Assembly: GCA_900762325.1 (NCBI GenBank)
Contig: CAAFGG010000033.1
Location: 1-36,398, forward strand
Source of the DNA: an uncultured Collinsella sp.
GTDB taxonomy: Bacteria; Actinomycetota; Coriobacteriia; Coriobacteriales; Coriobacteriaceae
DNA: 36,398 bases
Reading direction: 5' to 3'
Shown here: positions 7,740-17,969 of the stretch, piece after piece
Layout of the letters: each line of letters starts with the position of its first letter
Position numbering within the stretch: the first letter of the stretch is position 1
Position numbers and translations under genes: made by a program
The notes under the pieces: model-generated
The model's input: only the letters and a program-made list of their open reading frames with translations
Databases searched by the model: none
Told to the model about the DNA's origin: nothing

Positions 7740-8801
7740 ATGTCCAAAGCACTCGACCCCAAAGACACCTGCGTCCTCGTTACCGGTGGCGCCGGTTTTA
7801 TCGGCTCGCACACCGTCGTTCAGCTGCTCGAGGGTGGCTACCAGGTCGTCATCGTCGATGATCTCTCCAACTCCAGCGCCGTCGCCGTCGACCGCGTCAA
7901 GACCATCGTGGGCGACGAGGCCGCCAAGAACCTCACCTTCTACGAGGCCAACGTGCTCGACCGCGATGCGATGAACAAGATCTTCGATACCCATCAGATC
8001 GACCGCGTCATCCACTTTGCCGGCTTTAAGGCCGTCGGCGAGTCGGTGAGCAAGCCCGTCGAGTACTACCACAACAACATCGAGAACACCCTGGTGCTCA
8101 TCGACGTCATGCGCAACCATGGCTGCAAGTCCATCATCTTCTCGAGCTCCTCGACCGTCTACGGCGACCCGGACAACCCGCCCGTCACCGAGGAGGATCC
8201 TAAGAAGCCCGCGACCAACCCCTATGGTTGGACCAAGTGGATGATCGAGCAGATCCTTATGGACGTCCACACCGCCGACCCCGAGTGGGACGTCGTGCTG
8301 CTCCGTTACTTCAACCCCATTGGCGCTCATCCGTCGGGCCTGATCGGCGAGGACCCCAAGGGCATCCCCAACAACCTGGTGCCCTATGTCGCCCAGGTTG
8401 CCGTGGGCAAGCTCGAGGCCGTTCAGGTCTTTGGCAACGACTACCCCACCCCCGACGGCACCGGCGTGCGCGACTACATCCACGTGTGCGATCTGGCCTC
8501 TGGTCACGTTGCCGCCCTTAATTGGATGAACGGCAAGACCGGCGTCGAGATCTTTAACCTGGGCACCGGCACCGGCACCTCGGTACTCGAGGTCGTCGCT
8601 GCTTTCTCCAAGGCTTGTGGCAAGGAGCTGCCCTACGTGATCCGCGAGCGCCGCGCCGGCGACATCGCTGCCAACTGGTGCGATGCCTCCAAGGCCGAGC
8701 GCATGATGGGCTGGAAGGCCCAGTACGACATCGCGGACATGTGCCGCGATAGCTGGAACTGGCAGAGCCACAACCCCAACGGCTTCGCCGACGCCGAGTA
8801 G
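7740..8801 (+). CDS. galE: UDP-glucose 4-epimerase
   Basis: This enzyme interconverts UDP-glucose and UDP-galactose (Leloir pathway and glycan precursor supply) in the cytoplasm, using bound NAD. The 353-residue protein shows the Rossmann motif TGGAGFIGSH (residues 15-24), VIHFAGFKAVGES, the catalytic SSSSTVYG serine region and YGWTK (the YxxxK Tyr and Lys; Trp replaces the more usual Arg), then LRYFNPIGAHPSG and GVRDYIHV, all typical of GalE. AGGAG lies six bases before the ATG. It appears to be monocistronic, with its own terminator. Confidence 0.96.
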   Translation: MSKALDPKDTCVLVTGGAGFIGSHTVVQLLEGGYQVVIVDDLSNSSAVAVDRVKTIVGDEAAKNLTFYEANVLDRDAMNKIFDTHQIDRVIHFAGFKAVGESVSKPVEYYHNNIENTLVLIDVMRNHGCKSIIFSSSSTVYGDPDNPPVTEEDPKKPATNPYGWTKWMIEQILMDVHTADPEWDVVLLRYFNPIGAHPSGLIGEDPKGIPNNLVPYVAQVAVGKLEAVQVFGNDYPTPDGTGVRDYIHVCDLASGHVAALNWMNGKTGVEIFNLGTGTGTSVLEVVAAFSKACGKELPYVIRERRAGDIAANWCDASKAERMMGWKAQYDIADMCRDSWNWQSHNPNGFADAE

Positions 8802-8823
8802 CAAAAACCTACATACCGCTCTT

Positions 8824-8858
8824 GCCCCGATCTCACGTTGTGAGGTCGGGGCTTTTTC
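8824..8858 (+). terminator. Intrinsic terminator of galE
   Basis: GCCCCGATCTCAC (8824-8836), loop GTT, GTGAGGTCGGGGC (8840-8852), then TTTTTC. One G-T pair in a 13-bp stem; about 22 bp after the galE stop. Confidence 0.93.
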
Positions 8859-8909
8859 ATGGCATGTAACCATTCGCCGAAAATCGACCAACTTTTTTAT
8901 CTTGCCTGT

Positions 8910-8936
8910 ACATGTTTAAACAACATGTTTTACAAT
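8910..8936 (+). promoter_or_regulatory. Palindromic operator and -10 box upstream of malQ
   Basis: ACATGTT-TAAAC-AACATGT (8910-8928) is a perfect 7+5+7 inverted repeat that contains GTTTAAAC (8914-8921). It is followed directly by TACAAT (8931-8936), a good -10 hexamer; no strong -35 is seen. GTTTAAAC occurs only twice more in the window, both in the intergenic region before the PTS-HAD gene. Confidence 0.5.
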
Positions 8937-9021
8937 AGGCGTACCGAATCAGAACATCGGAGGCGGACTGCACACCCATCGGCAGGCCGACCCCACAACA
9001 AGAAGGTTGGTGAGCGCATTC

Positions 9022-10527
9022 ATGGAGCGTGCAAGCGGCGTCCTCATGCCCGTCTCATCTCTGCCCGGACCATACGGAATCGGCGGCTTTGGCTGGAATG
9101 CCTACGACTTCGTCGATTTTCTCGCCTCGTGCAAACAACATTACTGGCAGATTCTGCCCCTTACGACGACCAGCTATGGCGATTCGCCCTATCAGTCGTT
9201 CTCGGCCCGCGCAGGCAACCCCAACTTTATCGACTTTGCCGAGCTTATCGAGGCAGGGTATCTGGAGCAGCGCGATATCGATGGCGTGTATCTGGGATCC
9301 GACCCCAGCAATGTCGACTACGGTGCTATCTTTGACGGCCGCCGTCAGATTCTCGACCGCGCCGCTGAGCGCTTTGCTGCCGACAAGCCGGCCGATTTCG
9401 ATGACTTTATCCAGGCCAACGAGGACTGGCTCATCCCCTACTGTGAGTTCATGACCGTCAAAGAGGAGTGCGGTCTCAAGGCGTTTTGGGAGTGGCCCGC
9501 GGAGCTCCGCACCCGCGGCGAGGCTTCCGCCAAGGTCTGCGCCGACCATCCGGCGCATATGCTCTACCACCAGATGACGCAGTACTTTTTCGATCGCCAG
9601 TGGAGCCGCCTCAAGGCCTATGCCAACGAGCGCGACATTCTCATCATCGGCGACCTGCCCATCTATGTCTCGCGTGACTCCGTCGAGATGTGGGCGACAC
9701 CTGAGCTCTTTAAGATCGACGCCGCCGGCAATCCGGTGAGCGTCGCCGGCACGCCGCCCGACCAGTTCTCGGCCACCGGCCAGTACTGGGGCAACCCCAT
9801 CTACGACTGGGACGCCATGGAGTCCGACGGCTTCTCCTGGTGGGAGGGCCGCATTCGCGCCGCCCTCGACATGTACGACGTCATCCGCCTGGATCACTTC
9901 CGCGGCTTCGAGGCCTATTGGGAGGTGCCGTTCTCCTCACCCGATTCGTCCTACGGTTCGTGGACGCAGGGTCCCGGCCTCAAGTTCTTCAAGACGCTCG
10001 AGGAAAAGCTCGGCACGCTGCCCATCATCGCCGAGGACCTGGGCTTCCTCACCCCCGGCGTCATCGACATGCGCGACAACTCGGGCTTCCCCGGCATGAA
10101 GATCCTGCAGTTTGCCTTTGAGGGCACCAACTCGTACTACCTGCCGCATAACTACATCGCCAACACCGTCGCCTATGTGGGCACCCACGACAACGAGACG
10201 GCGCGCGGTTGGTTTGAGGGAACGGCCACCCCGCGTCAGCGTGAGCAGGCAGCCCTGTACACCCATCAGCAGGCCGGCGAACCCATGGCAGATGCACTCA
10301 ATCGCACCATCGCCGCCAGCGTGAGCGACACGTGCATCTACACCATGCAGGATCTGCTCAACTTGGGCAACGAGGCGCGCATCAACACCCCTGCCACGCT
10401 GGGCGGCAACTGGACCTGGCGCATGCTCGACGGCGCCATCACCCGCGAGCTCGAGCACAAACTCACCGACTGGACCGAGACCTACTTCCGCATCCCGTCG
10501 GAAGCCGAAATCGAGCTTCCTCAATAG
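9022..10527 (+). CDS. malQ: 4-alpha-glucanotransferase (amylomaltase, GH77)
   Basis: This enzyme transfers alpha-1,4-glucan segments between maltodextrins and releases glucose, giving longer chains to the phosphorylase encoded next. The protein is 501 residues, normal for bacterial amylomaltase. Family motifs include GVLMPVSSLPGPYGIG at the N-terminus, GDSPYQSFSARAGNP, GDLPIYVSRDS, the nucleophile in RLDHFRGF (Asp about 290), the acid/base in IAEDLG (Glu about 337) and THDNET (about 387). The ATG at 9022 is chosen because the family N-terminus starts just after it and GGTGAG lies upstream; a GTG at 9007 is the alternative. A palindrome overlaps the promoter. Confidence 0.95.
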   Translation: MERASGVLMPVSSLPGPYGIGGFGWNAYDFVDFLASCKQHYWQILPLTTTSYGDSPYQSFSARAGNPNFIDFAELIEAGYLEQRDIDGVYLGSDPSNVDYGAIFDGRRQILDRAAERFAADKPADFDDFIQANEDWLIPYCEFMTVKEECGLKAFWEWPAELRTRGEASAKVCADHPAHMLYHQMTQYFFDRQWSRLKAYANERDILIIGDLPIYVSRDSVEMWATPELFKIDAAGNPVSVAGTPPDQFSATGQYWGNPIYDWDAMESDGFSWWEGRIRAALDMYDVIRLDHFRGFEAYWEVPFSSPDSSYGSWTQGPGLKFFKTLEEKLGTLPIIAEDLGFLTPGVIDMRDNSGFPGMKILQFAFEGTNSYYLPHNYIANTVAYVGTHDNETARGWFEGTATPRQREQAALYTHQQAGEPMADALNRTIAASVSDTCIYTMQDLLNLGNEARINTPATLGGNWTWRMLDGAITRELEHKLTDWTETYFRIPSEAEIELPQ

Positions 10528-10575
10528 GAGCTACCGCGCCCGACCCCTCCCCACCGTGCGGACGCGCTTGCTTTT

Positions 10576-10615
10576 CCCGCGCGAGGCCACCCCAATCCCC
10601 TCGCGCGGGCTTCTT
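10576..10615 (+). terminator. Strong hairpin between malQ and glgP
   Basis: CCCGCGCGAGG (10576-10586) pairs with CCTCGCGCGGG (10599-10609), followed by CTTCTT. The stem is strong but the T tract is poor, so it may terminate only part of the malQ transcripts and leave partial read-through into glgP. Confidence 0.7.
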
Positions 10616-10655
10616 ATGAATTGCAGACATGAAACAACCCATCACAGGAGAAAAC

Positions 10656-12923
<2,268 letters not shown>

Positions 12924-12951
12924 TTTCGCTTCCCTTACCCATCCTCCTGAG

Positions 12952-12985
12952 AAACGGAGTCGTGGCAACACGGCTCCGTTTTTTG
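12952..12985 (+). terminator. Intrinsic terminator of glgP
   Basis: AAACGGAGTCGTG (12952-12964), loop GCAA, CACGGCTCCGTTT, then further T residues (12969-12984). A 13-bp stem with one G-T pair about 28 bp after the glgP stop codon. Confidence 0.93.
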
Positions 12986-13022
12986 TGCCCCTGTGTTGTC
13001 CGTGACCTGCCTCGACCAAAAA

Positions 13023-13158
13023 TCTCGACCTGTAACATCTAGCCGACAAAATTGAGTCTACCTGTTACAGATCAAGACGGAAGGACAGGCAGCTCGACGC
13101 TGTCTCAATCTGTAACATCTAGGCTCAATTTGGCCCTCTACCTGTTACAGTTCGAGAC
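13023..13158. repeat. Cluster of four 20-nt half-sites forming nested inverted repeats
   Basis: The half-site is close to TCTCGA-CTGTAACATCTAG. It occurs forward at 13023-13042 and 13102-13122 and reversed at 13058-13078 and 13138-13158. Each forward/reverse pair is separated by exactly 15 bp. The two pairs are themselves approximate reverse complements of each other (57-nt arms, including the spacers), around a 23-bp centre. It lies between the convergent glgP and ABC-ATPase genes. It could be a REPIN-like element or a protein-binding array; neither function is shown. Confidence 0.85.
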
Positions 13159-13188
13159 AAACAAACCTACAGACAACCCCGATACAAA

Positions 13189-13231
13189 GAAAGGCTCCCC
13201 TCTCGCCCAGTGGACGGGAGGGGAGCCTTAT
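13189..13231 (-). terminator. Intrinsic terminator of the sugar ABC operon
   Basis: On the minus strand AAGGCTCCCCTC (from 13229 down to 13218) pairs with GAGGGGAGCCTT (13202-13191), followed by TCTTTGTATC. It lies about 70 bp beyond the stop codon of the ATPase gene. Confidence 0.88.
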
Positions 13232-13297
13232 ATGTGACCGCGGCAAAAGGATGGCAATACCGCAGTCGCCCAAAGGAAGGGCCTGGATGCACCGGGC

Positions 13298-14497
13298 CTA
13301 GATAAGGTTCTTGCCAGAGACCTTATCGAAGAGGTGGGTCGCGTTCTTCTCGAACTTGAACCAGATGGTGTCGCCAGCCTTGAGCGCGCCCTTGGCCTCG
13401 AGGTCGACGACGGGGATAATCAGGACAAACTGGCCGTCGGGAGCGGTCACGTGGACATGCTCGGTCGAGCCCATGAGCTCGGTCACCTCGACGGTACCCT
13501 GGAGCGCGCCCTCCTCGCCCTTGTCGGCAAGCAGGATCTGCTCGGGACGCACGCCGGCCGTAATCCCCTTCACGTCGCCGCCGTCCCAGTTGAGGGCAAG
13601 CTGAGCGCAAGTCTCGGGGGCGAGCGCCACGTTCATATCCTCGGTCTTGACGGTAAAGCCGTTGCCCGAGCGCACCAGCTGGGCATCGAAGAAGTTCATC
13701 TGCGGCACGCCGATGAAGCCGGCGACGAAGATGTTCGCGGGATGGTTGAAGACCTCCTGCGGCGTGGCGATCTGCTGGACAACGCCGTCCTTCATGACCA
13801 CGATACGGTCACCGAGGGTCATAGCCTCGGTCTGGTCGTGAGTAACATAAATGAACGTGCCCTTGATCTCGTGGCGCAGCTTAATGAGCTCGGCACGCAT
13901 CTGGTTACGAAGCTTGGCGTCCAGGTTGGACAGCGGCTCGTCCATCAGGAAGACCTTGGGGTCACGCACGATGGCGCGGCCGATAGCGACACGCTGGCGC
14001 TGGCCGCCGGAGAGTGCCTTGGGCTTACGGTCGAGGTACTCGGTAATGCCCAGAATCTCGGCAGCAGAGCGAACCTTGCGGTCGATCTCGTCCTTGGGAA
14101 CCTTCTTGAGCTCGAGCGTAAATGCCATGTTCTCGTACACCGTCATGTTGGGGTACAGAGCGTAGCTCTGGAACACCATGGCGATGTCGCGGTCCTTAGG
14201 AGCGACGTCGTTGACGCGCTTGCCATCGATGAGCACATCGCCCGAGGTGATGTCCTCCAGGCCGGCGACCATGCGCATCGTCGTGGACTTACCGCAGCCA
14301 GAGGGGCCAACGAGGACGATGAACTCCTGGTCGTGAACGGTGAGGTTGAAGTCCTCTACAGCGAGCACACCGTCCTCGGTAACCTTGAGGTTGTGCTTCT
14401 TCTCCTCGGTCTTCTTCTTTTTGCCAAAGAAGCCCTTCTTTTTGGACTCGTTGTTGGGATACACCTTCTGAACATGTTTGAGAACGATCTCGGCCAT
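13298..14497 (-). CDS. CUT1 sugar ABC transporter ATP-binding protein (MsmK/UgpC/MalK type)
   Basis: A 399-residue ATPase that powers the permease pair encoded upstream. The nucleotide-binding domain shows GPSGCGKST (Walker A), LSGGQRQRVAIGRA (signature), VFLMDEPLSNLDAKLR (Walker B and D-loop) and YVTHDQTEA (H-loop). The C-terminal third is the MalK-type regulatory/TOBE region. A lysine-rich insert of about 22 residues (KKKGFFGKKKKTEEKK, residues 18-35) interrupts the first beta strands, unlike enteric MalK. It is the last gene of the operon. A 25-bp hairpin lies between it and the preceding permease gene. Such ATPases can serve several importers, so the substrate cannot be read from it. Confidence 0.93.
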   Translation of the reverse strand: MAEIVLKHVQKVYPNNESKKKGFFGKKKKTEEKKHNLKVTEDGVLAVEDFNLTVHDQEFIVLVGPSGCGKSTTMRMVAGLEDITSGDVLIDGKRVNDVAPKDRDIAMVFQSYALYPNMTVYENMAFTLELKKVPKDEIDRKVRSAAEILGITEYLDRKPKALSGGQRQRVAIGRAIVRDPKVFLMDEPLSNLDAKLRNQMRAELIKLRHEIKGTFIYVTHDQTEAMTLGDRIVVMKDGVVQQIATPQEVFNHPANIFVAGFIGVPQMNFFDAQLVRSGNGFTVKTEDMNVALAPETCAQLALNWDGGDVKGITAGVRPEQILLADKGEEGALQGTVEVTELMGSTEHVHVTAPDGQFVLIIPVVDLEAKGALKAGDTIWFKFEKNATHLFDKVSGKNLI

Positions 14498-14515
14498 GTC
14501 TCTACCTTTCGATAT

Positions 14516-14540
14516 GCGGCGCCACGCTGAGGGGCGCCGC
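14516..14540. other. Intra-operon hairpin between permease and ATPase genes
   Basis: GCGGCGCC (14516-14523) pairs with GGCGCCGC (14533-14540) in the 68-bp gap. With no T run it is likelier to stabilise mRNA ends or damp read-through than to terminate fully. Confidence 0.7.
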
Positions 14541-14565
14541 AGAAACTTGCAAAACAGTTACGGCA

Positions 14566-15405
14566 TCAGCCCTTGACGGCACCTGCCACCACGCCGTCGA
14601 TGATGTACTTCTGGCAGAGGATGTACATGATGACGATGGGGATAACGACCATCATGATGCAGGCCATCATGGGGCCGAGCTCGACGTGGCCGTAGCCGCC
14701 GCGGAAGTACTGGATCAAAATAGGAATGGTCTTGTACTTGGTGGAGTCGAGCGTAAGGTAGGGCAGCAGATAGTCGTTCCAGACCCACATGGTCTCGAGG
14801 ATGCCGACCGAAAGATAGGTGGGCTTCATGATGGGAAGGACGATCTTAAAGAACACCTGGACCGGGTTGCAGCCGTCGATCATGGCCGCCTCTTCGATCT
14901 CGAGCGGGATGTTCTTTACAAAACCGGCGAACATAAAGACCGCCAGGCCCGCGCCAAAGCCGAGGTAGATAAAGCAGATGTTGAACGGCGTGTTGAAGCC
15001 GATGCGGTCCGCCAAATTGGACAGCGTGAACATGAGCATCTGGAACGGCACGACCATCGAGAACACGAACAGGTAATAGAAGAAGTTCGAGATCTTGTTG
15101 TTGACACGAACCACGTACCAAGCGCACATGGAGCAGCACACCAAGATCAGCACGACCGACGTGACCGTGATGATGAGCGAGTACATAAATGCCGAGGCAA
15201 AGCCCTGCTCGTTAAGGGCGTGCATGTAGTTTGCGAGGCCGTTGAACGTCTCGGGCGTGAGCAGATCGAATGCCGTGGTGGTGCTGATTGCGGTCGCTTT
15301 CTTAAAAGAATTAAGCGCAATCATGAACACGGGGTAGATCCACGCGAGCGACAGGATCGTAAAGAAAATCGAGAGCGCGCGGTTGATAACCTTATCGCGT
15401 TTCAT
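14566..15405 (-). CDS. CUT1 sugar ABC transporter permease, MalG type
   Basis: A 279-residue inner-membrane permease with six predicted spans (the first at about residues 12-30, LSIFFTILSLAWIYPVFMI). It has the cytoplasmic EAA loop in the form EEAAMIDGCNPVQVFFKIVLP-like (glutamate, double Ala, Asp-Gly spacing), which docks onto the ATPase. The ATG at 15403-15405 shares one base with the TAA of the upstream permease gene (TAATG), and AAGGAGG lies within that gene, so the two are translationally coupled. It forms the transmembrane channel with its partner. Confidence 0.92.
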   Translation of the reverse strand: MKRDKVINRALSIFFTILSLAWIYPVFMIALNSFKKATAISTTTAFDLLTPETFNGLANYMHALNEQGFASAFMYSLIITVTSVVLILVCCSMCAWYVVRVNNKISNFFYYLFVFSMVVPFQMLMFTLSNLADRIGFNTPFNICFIYLGFGAGLAVFMFAGFVKNIPLEIEEAAMIDGCNPVQVFFKIVLPIMKPTYLSVGILETMWVWNDYLLPYLTLDSTKYKTIPILIQYFRGGYGHVELGPMMACIMMVVIPIVIMYILCQKYIIDGVVAGAVKG

Positions 15406-16259
15406 TACTGCTGCACCTCCTTGGACCTCGTGGCCTTAAGCTGGATCATGGAGATGGCCACGACCAGGATGCAGAAGATAACCGCCTTGGCCTGACCAAT
15501 GCCCTGCCATGCGATACCGGCACGCGAATAGAACGTGTTGTAGATGTTCAGGGCGAGCATCTCGGTGGAGTGCGCGGGGGCGCCGCCGGTAAGGGCGAGG
15601 TTCTGGTCGAACAGCTTAAAGCCGTTGGTGATGGACAGGAACAGGCAGATGGTGATGGTCGGCATCAGGTTAGGGATCTTAACCTTCCAAAACGTCTGCC
15701 ATGCCGTAGCGCCGTCGACCTTGGCGGCCTCGATGTAATCGGACGGAATGGACTGCAGACCAGCGATGTAGATGATCATCATGTAGCCGACCTGCTGCCA
15801 CAGGGTCAGGATGATAAGGCCCCAGAAGCCAGCAGCAGAGTTAAGAGCGATGAGCTGGGCGCCCACGTTGGAGAGCAGGCAGTTGATCAGAATCTGCCAA
15901 ATGTAGCCCAGCACGATGCCGCCGATCAGGTTAGGCATAAAGAAGATCGTACGGAAGATGTTGGTGCCTTTGAGCGCCTTGCGGGTGAGCGCCTGCGCAA
16001 TGGCCAGGGCGATCACGTTGATGAGCACCGTCGACAGGAAGGCAAACGCCACCGTAAAGAAGAACGACGTGGCAAACTGCGGATCGGACAGTGCGCGCAC
16101 GTAGTTCTCGATACCGACAAAGTGCGTATTGTTGATGGTAATAAACTGGCAGAACGAGAGATAGAAGCCCTGGATAAAGGGAATCACGAACCCGATCATA
16201 AACGCCAGGCACGTGGGCAGCATAAAGAGCGGCCACCAGCGCTTGAGTGCTTTGCCCAT
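15405..16259 (-). CDS. CUT1 sugar ABC transporter permease, MalF type
   Basis: A 284-residue inner-membrane permease with six predicted spans (first at about residues 8-30, WPLFMLPTCLAFMIGFVIPF). The EAA loop reads YIEAAKVDGATAWQTFW, near residue 190. It lacks the large periplasmic insert of E. coli MalF, as is usual for CUT1 permeases of Gram-positive bacteria. AAAGGA precedes the ATG. It is separated from the binding-protein gene by 87 bp containing a perfect 13-bp hairpin. Confidence 0.92.
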   Translation of the reverse strand: MGKALKRWWPLFMLPTCLAFMIGFVIPFIQGFYLSFCQFITINNTHFVGIENYVRALSDPQFATSFFFTVAFAFLSTVLINVIALAIAQALTRKALKGTNIFRTIFFMPNLIGGIVLGYIWQILINCLLSNVGAQLIALNSAAGFWGLIILTLWQQVGYMMIIYIAGLQSIPSDYIEAAKVDGATAWQTFWKVKIPNLMPTITICLFLSITNGFKLFDQNLALTGGAPAHSTEMLALNIYNTFYSRAGIAWQGIGQAKAVIFCILVVAISMIQLKATRSKEVQQ

Positions 16260-16279
16260 AGAAGGGTCCTTTCAATATG

Positions 16280-16315
16280 CAGGGGGCGGGCAAACCAACG
16301 TCTGCCCGCCCCCTG
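16280..16315. other. Perfect 13-bp hairpin between binding-protein and permease genes
   Basis: CAGGGGGCGGGCA (16280-16292) and its exact reverse complement (16303-16315) with a 10-base loop. This position, just after the binding-protein gene, is where many sugar ABC operons carry a stabilising or attenuating hairpin that keeps binding-protein expression above that of the permeases. Confidence 0.85.
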
Positions 16316-16346
16316 TCGCTAATCAGATAGCTTGGGCAGCAACTAC

Positions 16347-17663
16347 TTACTCGGAAGCAGCCTTCTCGGTCTTCCAGCCATCGACGAAGGCGTTCTTGAC
16401 GCCGTCCCACTTGCTGTTGTCGGCAGCATAGGCAATCAGAGCCTGCTTGAGGTTCTTCTTCCACTCCTCAGAGGGGATGTAAACGAAGTCCCAAGCGACG
16501 GTCTTCTTGCCGTCCTTGGCCATGGCAACGGCCTGCTGCGAGAAGACGTTGGTGGTCTCCTTAGCGCTCTTGAACGGGGCAGTCAGACCCATCTTGTCAG
16601 CGATGATGCTGGTGGCGGTGTCAGAAGTGACGCACCAATACATGAAGTCCTCGGTGGCCTTCTGGGCATCCTCGGAAGCCTGGGAGCTGACGCACCAGTA
16701 GTTCTCGCCGCCGGAGCACAGGCCCTGGTTCTCCTCGCCGTCGACACCGATGTAGATGGGCATCATGCCAATCTGATCGTCGGTCATGCCGGCCTTGGTG
16801 AGGTCAGCGTAGGCCCAAGAACCGTTCTGATAGAAGACGGCCTTGCCGGTTGCGAACTCGTTGGTGGCGTCGTCGCCGGTCTTGGAGGCAAGCTGCGAAG
16901 GATCGCAGGTGGAGTCGGTGATGTACAGGTCGAAAATCTGCTTGAAGTTGTCGAGATACTCGCCCTTGATCTCGTCGTCCTCCTGGTTGTGCTCCTTCTC
17001 GAACTCGTAGTAGAGCGGGAGGTTGGCGAGGTGGGTGGTGTAGCGCCAGCTGGAGGAGTCATCCATGCCGGCGGAAGTAAAGGCACCCTCAACACCAAGC
17101 TCGTCCTTGCGGGCCTGGATGTCGTCGGCACAAGCCTTCAGCTTGTCGAAGGAGTTGATGTCCTCGGCCTTGTAGCCAGCCTTCTCGAGCAGCTGCTTGT
17201 TGTAGATGATGCCGTAGCTCTCCTGGACCCAGTCGATACCCAGATCCTTGCCGTCGGACTGCAGAGCCAGGGAGTCGTCAATGAGCTCACCGCGAAGCTT
17301 GGTATCGGACAGGTCGGCGCAGTAATCCTTCCAGTTCTTAAGGCCGGTGGGGCCGTTGACCTGGAACAGGGTCGGAGCGGAGCTCTTGGACATCTCGGAC
17401 TTGAGCTTCTCCTCGTAGGTGTTGGAGGCGGCGGTCACGATCTTGACCTCGACGCCCTTCTCCTTCTTATAGGCCTTGGCGATCTCCTTCCACTCCTTAT
17501 CGACCTCGGGCTTGAATTGGAGGAAGTAGACCTCGGCAGCGTCACCAGAAGCAGAGGAGCCGGAGCCGGCAGAACCACCGCAGCCCACGAGACCCAGACC
17601 AAGAACCGCAGCCGCGGAACCAGCAAAGCCCAGGAACTGCCTTCTGCTCATTTCGTTCTTCAT
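16347..17663 (-). CDS. Sugar ABC transporter substrate-binding lipoprotein (family 1)
   Basis: A 438-residue extracellular binding protein that delivers a sugar to the permease pair. The signal region MSRRQFLGFAGSAAAVLGLG carries a twin-arginine motif and ends in the lipobox LVGC, so it is probably a Tat-routed lipoprotein. A Gly/Ser linker follows, then the two-lobed type 1 fold (LFQVNGPTGLKNWK; YGIIYNKQLLEKAGY; GKAVFYQNGSWAYADL). The ATG at 17661-17663 follows GGGTGG; an in-frame codon six positions upstream lacks a site. It is the first gene of the four-gene operon. The neighbourhood suggests an alpha-glucoside or oligosaccharide ligand, but the sequence does not fix it. Confidence 0.92.
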   Translation of the reverse strand: MKNEMSRRQFLGFAGSAAAVLGLGLVGCGGSAGSGSSASGDAAEVYFLQFKPEVDKEWKEIAKAYKKEKGVEVKIVTAASNTYEEKLKSEMSKSSAPTLFQVNGPTGLKNWKDYCADLSDTKLRGELIDDSLALQSDGKDLGIDWVQESYGIIYNKQLLEKAGYKAEDINSFDKLKACADDIQARKDELGVEGAFTSAGMDDSSSWRYTTHLANLPLYYEFEKEHNQEDDEIKGEYLDNFKQIFDLYITDSTCDPSQLASKTGDDATNEFATGKAVFYQNGSWAYADLTKAGMTDDQIGMMPIYIGVDGEENQGLCSGGENYWCVSSQASEDAQKATEDFMYWCVTSDTATSIIADKMGLTAPFKSAKETTNVFSQQAVAMAKDGKKTVAWDFVYIPSEEWKKNLKQALIAYAADNSKWDGVKNAFVDGWKTEKAASE

Positions 17664-17824
17664 TACAATCCACCCTTTCACACCGTGGCGGCACCCTTTG
17701 CCGCCGCCTTCGGAGATTGGCTCGGGGACTTTGCCCCTTTTGCTGATTTGTACGATACGCTATTTGGCTAGTTGTTTGAACAAGTATTACTAGAGCGGTA
17801 GAAAAACTTCGGTGAACGGTAATT

Positions 17825-17846
17825 TCAACTTGATACTTGACAAGTT
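17825..17846. promoter_or_regulatory. Candidate GntR/TreR operator upstream of the ABC operon
   Basis: ACTTG-A-CAAGT (17835-17845) is a perfect palindrome nested in a longer dyad with AACTTG at 17827-17832. It sits in the AT-rich leader of the binding-protein gene, next to a gene for a TreR-like GntR regulator whose relatives bind similar TTG/CAA palindromes. The region 17664-17969 also holds a GGCGGC/GCCGCC hairpin (17687-17705) just ahead of the ribosome site and no gene. Confidence 0.4.
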
Positions 17847-17876
17847 TTGTATAAACAATTATTTGTTATCGAATGC

Positions 17877-17935
17877 AGAGAAAACGCCCGGTCAAGCCGA
17901 TGCATCGTGGGTTTGACCGGGCGTTTTCTCTTTGA
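17877..17935 (-). terminator. Terminator hairpin of the GntR gene
   Basis: AGAGAAAACGCCCGGTCAA (17877-17895) and TTGACCGGGCGTTTTCTCT (17913-17931) form a perfect 19-bp stem with a 17-base loop, about 40 bp beyond the GntR stop. The stem has A-rich/T-rich shoulders on both sides, so it could act in either direction. Confidence 0.85.
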
Positions 17936-17969
17936 GGGCATGAGTCTCGTCAGGCTGCGAGCTAGCCGG

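Noticed and set aside
1502..8892. Similar motifs GGTCGATTTT and TTCGGCGAA near 1502-1526 and, inverted, near 8869-8892
   Set aside because: Short, with the order of the two blocks changed; not strong enough to call a shared operator.
13023..13158. Possible CRISPR array
   Set aside because: Only four half-sites in alternating orientation, with similar spacers that mirror each other; no cas genes. It is an inverted-repeat structure, not a CRISPR.
16332..17771. Long plus-strand open frame opposite the sugar-binding protein
   Set aside because: Leu/Val/Gly-rich antisense shadow; the minus-strand gene has a lipobox, a ribosome site and the family fold.
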